This document shows positions 7,745-17,275 of a DNA stretch of 26,210 bases, piece by piece. The stretch spans positions 125,863 to 152,072 of the forward strand of contig BFEA01000889.1 in NCBI GenBank assembly GCA_003427395.1, given 5' to 3'. The stretch comes from Chara braunii (lineage: Eukaryota; Streptophyta; Charophyceae; Charales; Characeae). The notes under the pieces were generated by a model. The model was not told the DNA's origin. It saw only the letters and a list, made by a program, of their open reading frames with translations, and made no database searches. The stretch's first letter is position 1, and the number at the start of each line of letters is the position of its first letter. Made by a program: the position numbers and the translations under genes.

Positions 7745-9700
7745 CCTGGTCCCTTTAGACGCACGATTAAAAGAAAGTTACAATATCCATAAATAATTAC
7801 ATCAAAAGAAATCGACCATAGTCGATAGAAACAAATCCAATCTGAAATGATAACTAAAAAAAATTGAATCATCATAAAATATATTTAATAACACAAGTTC
7901 AAAATAAATCCGACCATCCCGGGTTGAACTCTACAAAACAATCATACAACCGCCAACGAGGAGTTGGCTACAAACAATAACATAGATGCAACCGACAAGG
8001 TAGTCGGACTGCCTTAGTTTTGACTTGATGAGACATGTTGCCAATGTCATTTCTAACCTACCGCCAACCTAAGATTATACACGCTCACACCTGTCTCCAT
8101 ACTTTCTCAATCTTATTGGATGAAAGGCTGCGTTGCGAATGATTCTTGATCAGGGGCATTGCTTGAAGTGTTGCATGCCTCTCCGTCTCGGAAGTGGGCT
8201 GAGGTACTCTTCCTCCTCGCCCGAGCACACAACTCGGATTTTAGAAGTCGGGCCGTCTCCACCGAATTGGCAAAGTACCCCCCCCCCGTAGAAGTGGCCC
8301 ACTTTGAGTCGATAATAGGGCCGACTCCTGAGGCAACGAACCCCCGCCCCAAGTAGCTTTCAATTATTCTCATCTCCTGAGTCCTAGGTAAGTGGGACAA
8401 AAAGAAATCAGAAGAGATAAAAACTGAGAATCATTTAGACAGGAAAAGGTAGATAAGGTCATTCGGGGTAGAAAGGGTCATTCCTTGGGAGAAGACTAAG
8501 TCTGTTTGACCTGATTTCGCTTTATTTGAATTGAATTCATTTTATGACACTCACTGAATTTATCTTTTTCAAAATAACAATTTTCACTTTCACAAGCAGG
8601 CAGGTGGAAGGTACAAAGAGGATAATCCTCTTCTTTATCTCAAATAGGCATAATCAATCTCCTTTGCAAACATCGTTCTACCTACCTGCAGAACATGCAC
8701 AGACAACAAGTTCAAGAGAAAACCAGTGCAATACTATACTCAAGTCGGACTTCTTCATTCACAGGCACGACTCACACTACTTTCCTCTACCTTTTCTTTT
8801 GGACATTCAAAATGAATAGGGTCGAGCAAAGTGCGGGTTCACACATGTGTGAAAGGAAGTCTGAGTCATTCAACTGACCTTGAGTGAAATTTGAATCGGC
8901 CCACTCAAGAAAGCCGAATAACATATTAATCGAGGGAAAATGACCGCTGTAGAAAAATATGCGGCACACAACTCAACAAGTTATGGCCTTTTCCCTGAAT
9001 CACGGTCCGCGCCCTTTTCCAAGTGCTTTATCTCACCAAGGTTGGGTCCACTGAGATATCGAAATGAAATAACTCTTTAAGAGGGCGCTCCCATGATCCA
9101 ATCTCATGTGGCCTTACATCCCAACAGTCTCAACGCAGTCCCTACTGCACCACATCCTTCAAGGACACTCCCCAACCAACCGCTAGTCCATGCCGTCTCA
9201 AATCCATCCTGTCCGCATCCAAAGGAGGCCCCACTCAGTCCCAAGATGGTCCCAAGTGGTCCTGGGTAATCCCACACCATCACCCACAACACCAGATAGC
9301 CCAGAACTCAAAACCGCTCGCCTTGCATGCGGCAAAAAAAAAAAAAAAAGGTGGCCATGATCGAAAACTGCATGTGCAGCGAACCTAAGAAAAAGTAAAG
9401 ATGTCTTTCCGGCGCAAACCGCAAGTGCTGCAACTCCAATAGTCACTACCGCAAGCACTCACTCCACGATCTCTTAAAGCCGCTGGCCCACACATCGTTG
9501 CTTGTGGCCCAACAGCGCCTACTCAAGGCCTAGTGGCCTTGCTTTCTGACCTACTCCCCGTCGAATGGCCGCACGGCCGCAGCTTGACGGTCACCCAATG
9601 CCGGTTTCCCGACCCTTGGTGTGAAATCAAACCCCGCGGGCCCAACAATTCATAAATAAATAATTAAACAGCACCCCATTTTTGACGTGCCGTCACCCGA
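7745..9700. other. unassigned intergenic or intronic DNA
   Basis: 7745-7930 is AT-rich. 8113-8400 has open frames on both strands (95 codons minus, 65 codons plus) without a recognisable motif. A good donor sequence (TAG|GTAAGT) ends at 8387, but the frames before it stop early. A 16-17 bp poly(A) lies near 9334-9350. No gene, RNA or mobile element can be supported. Confidence 0.5.
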
Positions 9701-9711
9701 TCCCTGGCGCA

Positions 9712-9720
9712 TATAAAAGG
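9712..9720 (+). promoter_or_regulatory. TATA box
   Basis: TATAAAAGG, a textbook TATA element. TGACGTGC and CGTCA motifs lie about 25-30 bp upstream. It precedes the candidate exons at 9882-10070 and 10581-10785. It could be a host promoter or part of an LTR; an AATAAA at 9866-9871 would fit the latter. Confidence 0.5.
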
Positions 9721-9881
9721 TTTAAATTTTGCGTTCCCATGTCCTCATGCTCTTGCGGCTCCGACAAAAGCAAAGCACTTCCAGTTATTGTTGCTACCCT
9801 CGGACGTCACTGGCGTCCGAACTAAAACTCGGAACTTTTATTCTCTCGGTCACAGGTCTGGTCTGAATAAACTTTTGGCAA

Positions 9882-10070
9882 TGTCGGTCTCATCAGGTCC
9901 TTCAACACAACGAAAGAGTCGTACAACGTCCGACGTTCAAAAATCCCCGGCAAATGCCCTTGTCAGGGTATTTGACTCGACAACGGTCGCTCCTCCCCTT
10001 CACACCACGTACCTTCACTGCTGACTTCCCGCTACTCCCATCATTCGGATGAGCAACGCACGCTCAACAG
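9882..10070 (+). CDS. candidate exon 1, unknown protein
   Basis: Starts at an ATG near 9882 (MSVSSGPSTQRKSRTT...) and ends at CAG|GTAAGT at 10070/10071, a perfect donor. The ATG frame stops at 10022-10024, before the donor. The frame that reaches the donor, from CTC at 9976, joins in phase to the next exon without a stop. One single-base frameshift near 9973 would link the two frames, so this is either a decayed gene or a wrong start. No family recognised. Serine/histidine-rich. Confidence 0.3.
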
Positions 10071-10580
10071 GTAAGTTTCTTTACCATTCATGTAAAGTGC
10101 AAAATGTGGATGAATCTCCTGCTAAAAAGTGAGAAGATACATTACCGTTTGTAGCACATCATAGAATCCTACCTCTTTGCGCAAGTCCTAGCGTTTGTAT
10201 CATAAAAACTAGCGCCTTATTGCTAATTCTGACACCGCCATTGTTCTTGTAATGACCAAAAACCCGAGCTTCGCATCTTTTCTTGCACAAATCCATAGAG
10301 AAACGGTTGAGTTATGCGATTTCCATCCCATCCTTTCTCTCTTCTTTTCCTTCTCGAGTCCTCTGCGCTGCACTTTTTCTTCTATCTCTTATTACACTCA
10401 CCTCTTATGAAATTGACTCTAGATATGTGGTCGCCTGCCCTGAAAAGCCCATCTCAACACTTTCCCTCACTTGATTTTTCGTCAAGGGATGAGTAAGCCG
10501 TTACCCCCCGCCCCTTCTCCATATCCATTCTCCCGCGCTCCTTCGTCAGTTTCCCATCTCTTCCCTTTTCTTTTTGGCAG
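10071..10580 (+). other. candidate intron, 510 bp
   Basis: Begins GTAAGTTTC and ends TTTTTGGCAG after a pyrimidine-rich stretch. Both ends fit plant splice consensus. No repeats or genes inside. Confidence 0.4.
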
Positions 10581-10785
10581 GTGCTCAGCGCAGTCCGCGC
10601 CTTTCAACCGCTCCGTCCATTCTGATGGAAACTTCTGGGGGAACCACCTACCGGCCGACTTGATTAGTCTTTTCATACCCAAGTCCGATGAACGCATTGC
10701 ACGTCAGTGTCTGTTGTGCACTCACCTTGAAGGGAACCAGCTGCAAGCCAGCACGATTGTCTTTTACCCTTGTACCCCCGAATAG
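10581..10785 (+). CDS. candidate terminal exon, unknown protein
   Basis: Continues the frame of 9976-10070 (AG|G splits an Arg codon) for 67 codons to TAG at 10783-10785. It contains FWGNHLPADLISLFIPKSDE and LCTHLEGNQLQASTIVF. The composition looks protein-like rather than repeat-derived, but I do not recognise a domain. Supporting context is the TATA box and the good splice sites. Against it are the short length and the frame conflict in the first exon. Confidence 0.35.
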
Positions 10786-10950
10786 AACACAGCCAGGTAG
10801 ACGGCACCCGAGGCTTCAGCTGCTCGAACGGAGACTTTGTGGATTACCGGCTGCTAGATAATTCGATAGTCTCTCGTCCCATTGCCCAGGGCCGTTGAAC
10901 GATCTGCACGCCAGTATCTCTGCGAGCCCCCACCAGAGCACCCCTTGCCT

Positions 10951-11165
10951 GTGCCTTGCTCGACACAGTTTACCATCTGACGGGTTCCCGCGGCCGCACT
11001 GTGGTGTGTGGGCAGAGGCTGCACAAGTCTTCCCCCTATCCTACTAATTTTAACGGTTGTCCCAAAAGACAGAGGCGAGGTGGAGCCCCATGGCACCTCC
11101 TACAAACCACAGTGCCCTAGGTAATTCAGGATTGTAGTATTTCATCCTGCCGCTTTCAACGGAGT
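10951..11165 (-). repeat. 215-bp tandem repeat, copy 1 (SINE body)
   Basis: Immediately adjoins copy 2 with no gap. The copies differ at about 7 of 215 positions (about 97% identity), so the duplication is recent compared with other repeats here. Read on the minus strand it is the distal part of the element described at 10951-11600. Confidence 0.95.
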
Positions 11166-11380
11166 GTGCCTTGCTCGACACAGTTTACCATCTGACGGGT
11201 TCCCACGACCGCACTGTGGTGTGCGGGGAGAGGCTGCACAAGTCTTCCCCCTATCATACTAATTTTAACGGTTGTCCCAAAAGACAAAGGCGAGGCGGAG
11301 CCCCATGGCACCTCCTACAAACCACAGTGCCCTAGGTAATTCAGGATTGTAGTATTTCATCCTGCCGCTTTCAACGGAGT
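11166..11380 (-). repeat. 215-bp tandem repeat, copy 2 (SINE body)
   Basis: Same unit as 10951-11165. On the minus strand it begins right at the B-box-like sequence AGTTCGAACTCC. It contains an inverted repeat CAGGAT/ATCCTG. Confidence 0.95.
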
Positions 11381-11600
11381 TCGAACTGAAGTCTGTATTT
11401 CCACAGTCGGGGGGGGTGTACCAACTGAGCTAGGCCCAATGACTTTGACCCCACCGGCCTGTTTTCAACAGTTTGCAGGTGTACCAGCTGAGCTAGGCCC
11501 AGTGGCATCAGTCCCACAAGCCTGTATTCATCAATCTGTGGGTGTACCAACCGAGCTTAGCCCGGTGGCATCGCTCCCACAGGACTGTTCACACTCAAGC

Positions 11601-12660
11601 CTCTCACAACAAATTGTGGTTGGCGGATGGTGCACCCGCAGGTGCTGGTCCCGCCAATCAGGTTCCTTCCCCCTCGTGGGCTAAGCATTCCTCCACTCGC
11701 ATGCACGTTGAATTTCCTCGGTTTGTGCTTTAAGACGGGTAGGTTAGAAGAATGTCATCAGTATCCCGAACATGCAGGGACCCGAACGGGCCCTAAAAAA
11801 AAGGCTCGTGCTCAAGACCCTCGACTGTCGTGACGACCACCCGTGAGGTGTTTTAGTCACTCCCCACTTCAATGCTGGTCACAACAGCCTATGCCGGCAT
11901 GCACCCCGCGTACAGTCAAAAGAGGGCGGGGACGTAGTCGCCTTCCATCCCCGTTGAGTGGGGATATATGACTTCGCTCCTTCCTCGCCCCGCTCAATAA
12001 TTTCAATCACTCTTCAACTCTCTTTTTCAAGTTCTTTTCCTCTTTCCTCGCGGTACTTCTTCGTCGTCGGTCTCAGAGCCAGTTTTCGACCGTGTCAAAG
12101 ACGGGACGTTTAAAAATAGAGAAAAACAAAAGGGGATAAATTTAAAATTAAATCAACTAAAAATAGAGAACTAAGGGAGGGGGGGACTCACCGGCACCCT
12201 CTTGGTCTTACCAATCGAACCCAGGCCCGAGCCCGCCTGGCACAACCAAGGGGGATAGTCCTACAAGACCCTCGACCCCTCAGTCTCCTCTGGTCACGCT
12301 CCTCTGCTCCATCGCCGCGTGCTGACCTTTAACCCCAAATCTGTCGCTTGAAAGTCCAGTACCGTTGTCGGGCGGCCGCAACCCAGTCGGCCACCCGAAA
12401 TATGAAGGACTGGACCTTGGGTAAGTGCCTAAGAGAAGGATTGACCGGGATTTCCATCGGAGCCATCGGGAAAAATTAGGGGTCGGAAAGAGACCCCTAA
12501 TATTCTCCATATCAACTATTGACACTGACCCTTGAAATCGACGAAAGGGACTGCCATGCCTGTCGTGCCTAGTACCTATTGTTTTCGTCTTCCGAGTCTG
12601 AAACCGAAGCGACTAGCCGCGGGACGGGAATACGGGAATAGGCCTTTGCACGGCTCTTCT
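11601..12660. other. unassigned DNA
   Basis: Includes a possible TATA-like TATATGA near 11965, a pyrimidine-rich stretch (12000-12060), and a short AT-rich piece (12110-12180). Small open frames on both strands have no recognisable motifs. No gene is supported. Confidence 0.5.
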
Positions 12661-13060
12661 GCATCATACAATTGGTGGGGAAATAATGCCCCGGATTTTT
12701 GTTAATTTTAATATCGAAGTTAAATTTGGGAAAAAGAATTTGAGATAATAGGAGTGAGAATGATGGAATAATTGCTATTTATTTGAATCTTATCGGAATT
12801 CATTCTCGAGGGAACTACTCGTTATTTTCATCATTTTCGGTAATAGAATTAAAAATGAAGAGATTAACTACAAATAATAAAAGAAAGGAAAACCACTGAT
12901 TATTTATTATCTGATTAAATTCTATTGAAATTATTCGCAACGGATTTTAGCCCGGAATTATTTTATTTACCCAGAGTCTGGCGATTCTTTCGAGTTCCCG
13001 ATAATTGTGCATCCTTGTGTGATTTACCTGATTTATCTGATTCCTAGCCTCGCCGTAATC
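12661..13060. other. AT-rich stretch
   Basis: About 400 bp clearly richer in A and T than the flanks, full of stops in all frames. No promoter, repeat or gene recognised. Confidence 0.7.
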
Positions 13061-13079
13061 TGCGTGTTTTGAGTGGGTG

Positions 13080-13470
13080 GAGTTAAATGGTCGGCATGGT
13101 GTTGCCGCTGGTGTTACTTCGGTATGTGCCGCTCGACTTTGTCACTTCGGTGTGGCCGCTGGTTCGATTTGGGCACGGCACTCTGGTTAGACACAAGTTC
13201 GGTTATATCACGGGGCTGCGGCATTGTACGGCATTCGACATGTCTCAGGTTCGGATTTGGTTCGGCATTGACACTGTATGGGATACAGCAACTCCGAATG
13301 ATTATTTCGGGATTGGCATTGGTATGGTACGGGTTGCAGCGATTATTTCAGATTCGGCTTGACTACAGGTTTGACATTCATGGAACTGGTATGGTACAGA
13401 AACTGGCTGGCGTGGTTACTTCCGGATACGGTACTCCGGCCCATCTGCATTCGTTTTCCAAAGCTCGGTA
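13080..13470. repeat. degenerate satellite-like region
   Basis: Diverged repetition of motifs such as GGTATGGTACGG, TTCGGNATTG and CGATTATTTC, without a clean period. The 91- and 132-codon frames here overlap each other and follow the repetition. It shares motifs with 15300-15545 (see findings). Confidence 0.5.
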
Positions 13471-13479
13471 ACTCGTACG

Positions 13480-15380
13480 GTACCGCTACCGCATTTACCT
13501 GATGCGGCATGCCACAGTCAGCCACCCGAAATCGAGTGGTTTGGGGGTCCGACTGTTCGTCCGGGTAGCATTTGGGCACCCCTCTGTTGGGTGACCTATA
13601 GAAAATTAGGCCATCAACATGGACTCCTATTTTCCCCTCAGACACTACCAAAAATCCAACCTCTTATTTTAGCCATATGAGCCCCTTGACCCCATGATTC
13701 GGGCAGGCCGTGACACGGCCCGTTTTGGGCAGATTTGTCCGTAAAACTGAACTTACGGGCAACCCGACGAATATGAGCCCTCGAGGCTCGGGAGGCCTAC
13801 TTTCGTCCTAGCCATTTGACCCAAAATTAAAACCTCGATTTTGCAAATTTATTACTAAGAACGAAATATTTTCTGCTTTCCCATTATTTTGATGTTTTTG
13901 AACCAGAGCAGCCCAAATTTGGCCTGAGCAATTGGCCCTAAACGGGTTCATTGATTTCTCAAGTTCAATACTAGATAAAAGGGCCTTTACGAATCAGACC
14001 CCAACAGCAAGGGTCCCTGTTGGCCAGAACTAAATTCACGAGCAGCAACTCAAGAGACAAAGTTCCTGAGGCATATGTCGCATCCGTGATGAAATGAAAA
14101 GTCGTTGCGAACAGTCACAAACAGGTCCTGCACGAACAGGTATCGGACACAGTTTTCAAGACTGAGTTAAGGTCATGTCTCTTCGATGAAAAGTCATATC
14201 TGTTCGGCAATGAGTCAAAGGTTACAGTCCCAGTCCAGTCATAATCCCACGAGTCAGTCCTGATTCAGACCACGAGTCCAACAGACAGGCCCGATGGCCC
14301 AGAGCAGCAGCAAACCATGGGAAAGGATACTGGGACACACACTTTGCAACAATTGGTACTGGGCGGGAGTCCCAGGCACTTTTGAGGCTGAATGCAGGCC
14401 ACACCAGACCAGTCCAGCACTTGTGCGCTAGATGTGTGTGAGCTGCGCTAGGCTGAAGAGCAGCGCTATGAGAGAGAAGAGAGAGTGCTGGCTAGAGGGA
14501 AGGCAGCCATAGCTGCGCCAGCGGTAGTAGGGATAGTCAGTAGGAGATACCAGTGAGTAGTATTCAGAGTAGATCCTCGTGTGTTAGGGAGTGTGCATGC
14601 ATGATGGATGAGGGTAGACCAGGACTATAGACATAGAGGGAGAGAGAGAAGAAGGCATACAAGAGAGGGGGAAGCATGAGCTATGGTGACACTTACCTGT
14701 TGAGCGCTGTTGTTGATATTTGGCAGCTGGCGCTGATGAGCACCAGGCCTGGAGCTCATGTTGATCGAAGGAGACTTGTAACTCTGTTCAGCGCTACACT
14801 TTTGAACTCATGATGTTCTCTCTCTAAATCTGGATTTAATAATTGAGTTGAGCTTCCTGGTTCTCATTCATTTTCTATTGGGTTTGTGTGAGACTTCAAA
14901 ATCTGTGGAAAATCAGTGTATATGCATGTGATCTGATGCACTCCAGCAAGTGATGAACAGTCGGGTTCCTTGCATAGAAAGCCACCGATTATTTTATTAT
15001 TTTGTATTTTTTTTTTTTTTTTCTCTCTGTGACCTCCTCTATTGATTCAAGCCGAACTATTCATTATTATCCTGGGTGTGCGACATGCATTTCGCGAGCC
15101 TGGGATGCCCTTATTGAAGATTGATGCTTGCCGCGAGGGTTGCTGGGTTCTAAGCTTGGCCCTTTGACTGCAAGGGAGTCTTTTGTTACGTGCTATTTGC
15201 GGGCTGAGAGTCAGGGCGGCTGGGCGTTATTTCATGACCAGCAATGATGATCTGCGAACAGACCAACGAGAACAAGCACGTCACACCAGACTACCGTGAT
15301 TACCTCTCGACAAAGTAATTGGCTCGCTAATTACTTCCGGTTGGGGTACTCAACGTGGTGGAATTGAAACCGGTTACAGC
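13480..15380. other. unassigned DNA
   Basis: No gene recognised. A minus-strand donor (GTAAGT at 14696-14691) follows a short open stretch starting MSSRPGAHQRQ. A 14-bp poly(T) lies near 15009-15022. An inverted repeat GTAATT/AATTAC lies near 15315-15334. Confidence 0.5.
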
Positions 15381-15385
15381 ACTTG

Positions 15386-15537
15386 AGCTGCGACAATATC
15401 TACCTCAGTAACACAGGTGGGTTGCAAGTATGTATTTTCCAGGTTCAGGTCTGGTTACGGTAGCTGCGATAATATCTACCTCGGAAACACAGGTGGGTTG
15501 CAAGTATGTATTTTCCAGGTTCAGGTCTGGTTACGGT
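15386..15537. repeat. 76-bp tandem duplication
   Basis: Two adjacent copies (15386-15461 and 15462-15537) starting AGCTGCGAYAATATC, with about 3 differences. Confidence 0.95.
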
Positions 15538-15539
15538 AG

Positions 15540-16160
15540 TGGTCGGAGGATCATCGACGCTGTGGGGAAATATTCTGGTAAATGCTGGTTCCGAAGCCAA
15601 AGTGCCACTGAAGGTACGGACTAGCTGTAGTGCCACTGAGGTTGCAAATCTTAGGGCCACGGTACACCTGAGGCACCGGGTCTGGCTGCTCAATTACTGG
15701 GTCTTAATTCCCGGTCCGGAGTAAATTCCAGATATATGGGTATGGTGCTGCTGAGGGCCAGGGGATACTTCCCGGCTGAGACCAAGGCCGCGCTGCGGGC
15801 TTGAGAGATCTATGGGGACAAGCGGCTAAAAGAAGTCCGGGGGAGGGGGCAAGGGCATTCAGGAGGACTGGCTCGAGGAGTGTGCCCGGTGTACGCAACG
15901 TCCTACTGCTGTCGTCTCGGTTAGCACATGACTGTACCCTTTCTCGTGTCCGAGGGGCGGAGAGTGCGCAGTCAGAGTGGAGAAGACTGTGCAGGTAGAG
16001 AAAGGGAGACCGCGCATCAACCAAGGAGAGGACGGGAGTGAAAGAACAGCTGATGATGATTGGGGGGGGGGGAAGCGATTGGATTGTGTGCTAGGCGTTC
16101 GCAGTCCTCCCAGGCGTCACCACTTGGAACGGAGAGGCGTCGACTGGCTCGTCATTCATG
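15540..16160. other. unassigned DNA
   Basis: GC-rich, without a recognised gene, RNA or repeat. Open frames of 63-106 codons on both strands overlap one another and carry no known motif. Confidence 0.5.
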
Positions 16161-16164
16161 CCCT

Positions 16165-16962
16165 GTGAATCAGGTTCTGATTGGCTCGCTGGCCACTGCA
16201 GTACATTCGCCAAATCGGGCTCTAATTTGCTAGCTGGCTACTGCTAGCTCATTCAGGAGGTAAAGGGGCCTTGATTACCCGCTGGCCCCAGCCAACTCAT
16301 TCAGAAAAACGGTCGCTGATTGGCCGCTGACGACTGCCAGCTCTTTCACGAAATCGGACTGGATAGACGTGCTGGCCACCGGCAGCTCTTTCACGAAATC
16401 AGACTTGATTGGCTTGCTGGCAGCTGGCAGCTCATTCACGAAAGTGGGCTCGATCGGCTTGCTGGCCACTACCAGCTCATTAAACGGTATTGGACTGGGT
16501 GGACTTGCTGGCCACCGCTGGCTCTTTCACGAATCAGACTTATGGAATTAGACTTGATTGACCACTGGCTACTGGCAGCTCGTTCATCCAAGTCAACTCA
16601 GTGATTGGCCCGCTGACGAATGCCAGCTCATTCAGGAAGTAAAGGGGGCTTTGATTACCCGCTGGCCCCAACCAGCTCATTCGGAAAAAAACGGTCGCTG
16701 ATTGGCCGCTGACGACTGTTAGCTCATTCAGGAAGTAACGGGGGTTTTGATTACCTGCTGGCCCCATCTAGCTCATTCAGAAAAACGGTCTCTGATTGGC
16801 CGCTGGCGAACGTTCTGAGACCCGAGCGCGAAACTGTCCGGTACTCCCCGAATGGGCCATCATTGTTATTATGATTATTATTTTCAGAGACGGGATTGTT
16901 GTTGAGTACTCTGATCAAGTTTGGGACGGGACATTCACGAAAACGGTTGTTGATTGGCCCGC
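16165..16962. repeat. CCAAT-containing minisatellite with higher-order units
   Basis: About 12-15 diverged copies of a unit of roughly 45-55 bp built around GATTGGCYSGCTGGCCACTG and CAGCTCATTCACGAAA. Nearly every unit has GATTGG, an inverted CCAAT box. A two-unit block (GTAAAGGGGGCTTTGATTAC to CGCTGACGACTG) occurs at about 16259, 16635 and 16732, the last two 97 bp apart. One isolated copy lies at 16931-16962 beyond unrelated sequence. Open frames of 60-94 codons are by-products. Confidence 0.85.
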
Positions 16963-17189
16963 CTTTACTACTATACTGCTGGTCACTTTGGACGGGTTCG
17001 GGACAGACTCCCTGACCGAGCAATTATTGATATTTTCTTTTCTAGATGATGGGACTGCTGCTCACACGCGCGCCAGGCTGCTGAGTAGACCGGGAAGGGG
17101 AGACTTTCACCCTCCGCACAGGTAAATCCCGTCTCCATTTACCCTCGCTGTTACTGAATCCAGCCACGCGAGGCTCGAGTCGGGACGCA

Positions 17190-17192
<3 letters not shown>

Positions 17193-17274
<82 letters not shown>
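17193..17274. repeat. (GA)n microsatellite
   Basis: About 82 bp of uninterrupted GA repeats. A short inverted repeat (CCCTCC/GGAGGG) follows near 17288-17301. Confidence 0.97.

Positions 17275-17275
<1 letters not shown>

Larger units (their letters stand above)
10951..11600 (-). mobile_element. rearranged tRNA-derived SINE with three heads
   Basis: On the minus strand three 63-bp tandem units (11541-11600, 11478-11540, 11415-11477) each start with a tRNA D-arm/A-box sequence: TAGCTCAGYTGG exactly in two, AAGCTCGGTTGG in the third. The last unit is followed by a B box (AGTTCGAACTCC at 11388-11377) and then two 215-bp bodies. This is the order of a pol III SINE with repeated head and repeated body. 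The D stem does not pair and the anticodon and T arms are degenerate, so these are not functional tRNA genes. No poly(A) tail or target-site duplication was found at the left end. Confidence 0.5.

Noticed and set aside
8113-8400. 95-codon minus-strand ORF as a gene
   Set aside because: There is an equally open plus-strand frame, a poly(G) run inside, and no motif. A frame this long is expected by chance in 26 kb.
11415-11600. Functional tRNA genes
   Set aside because: The A boxes are good, but the D stem does not pair, the T arm is degenerate or absent in the units, and the acceptor ends do not match.
12200-12250. Another tRNA or SINE on the minus strand (GGGTTCGATTGG)
   Set aside because: It has only a B-box-like string. 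No A box at the right distance and no cloverleaf.
13073-13471. 132-codon plus-strand frame as a gene
   Set aside because: It overlaps a second open frame, follows degenerate satellite motifs and has no domain.
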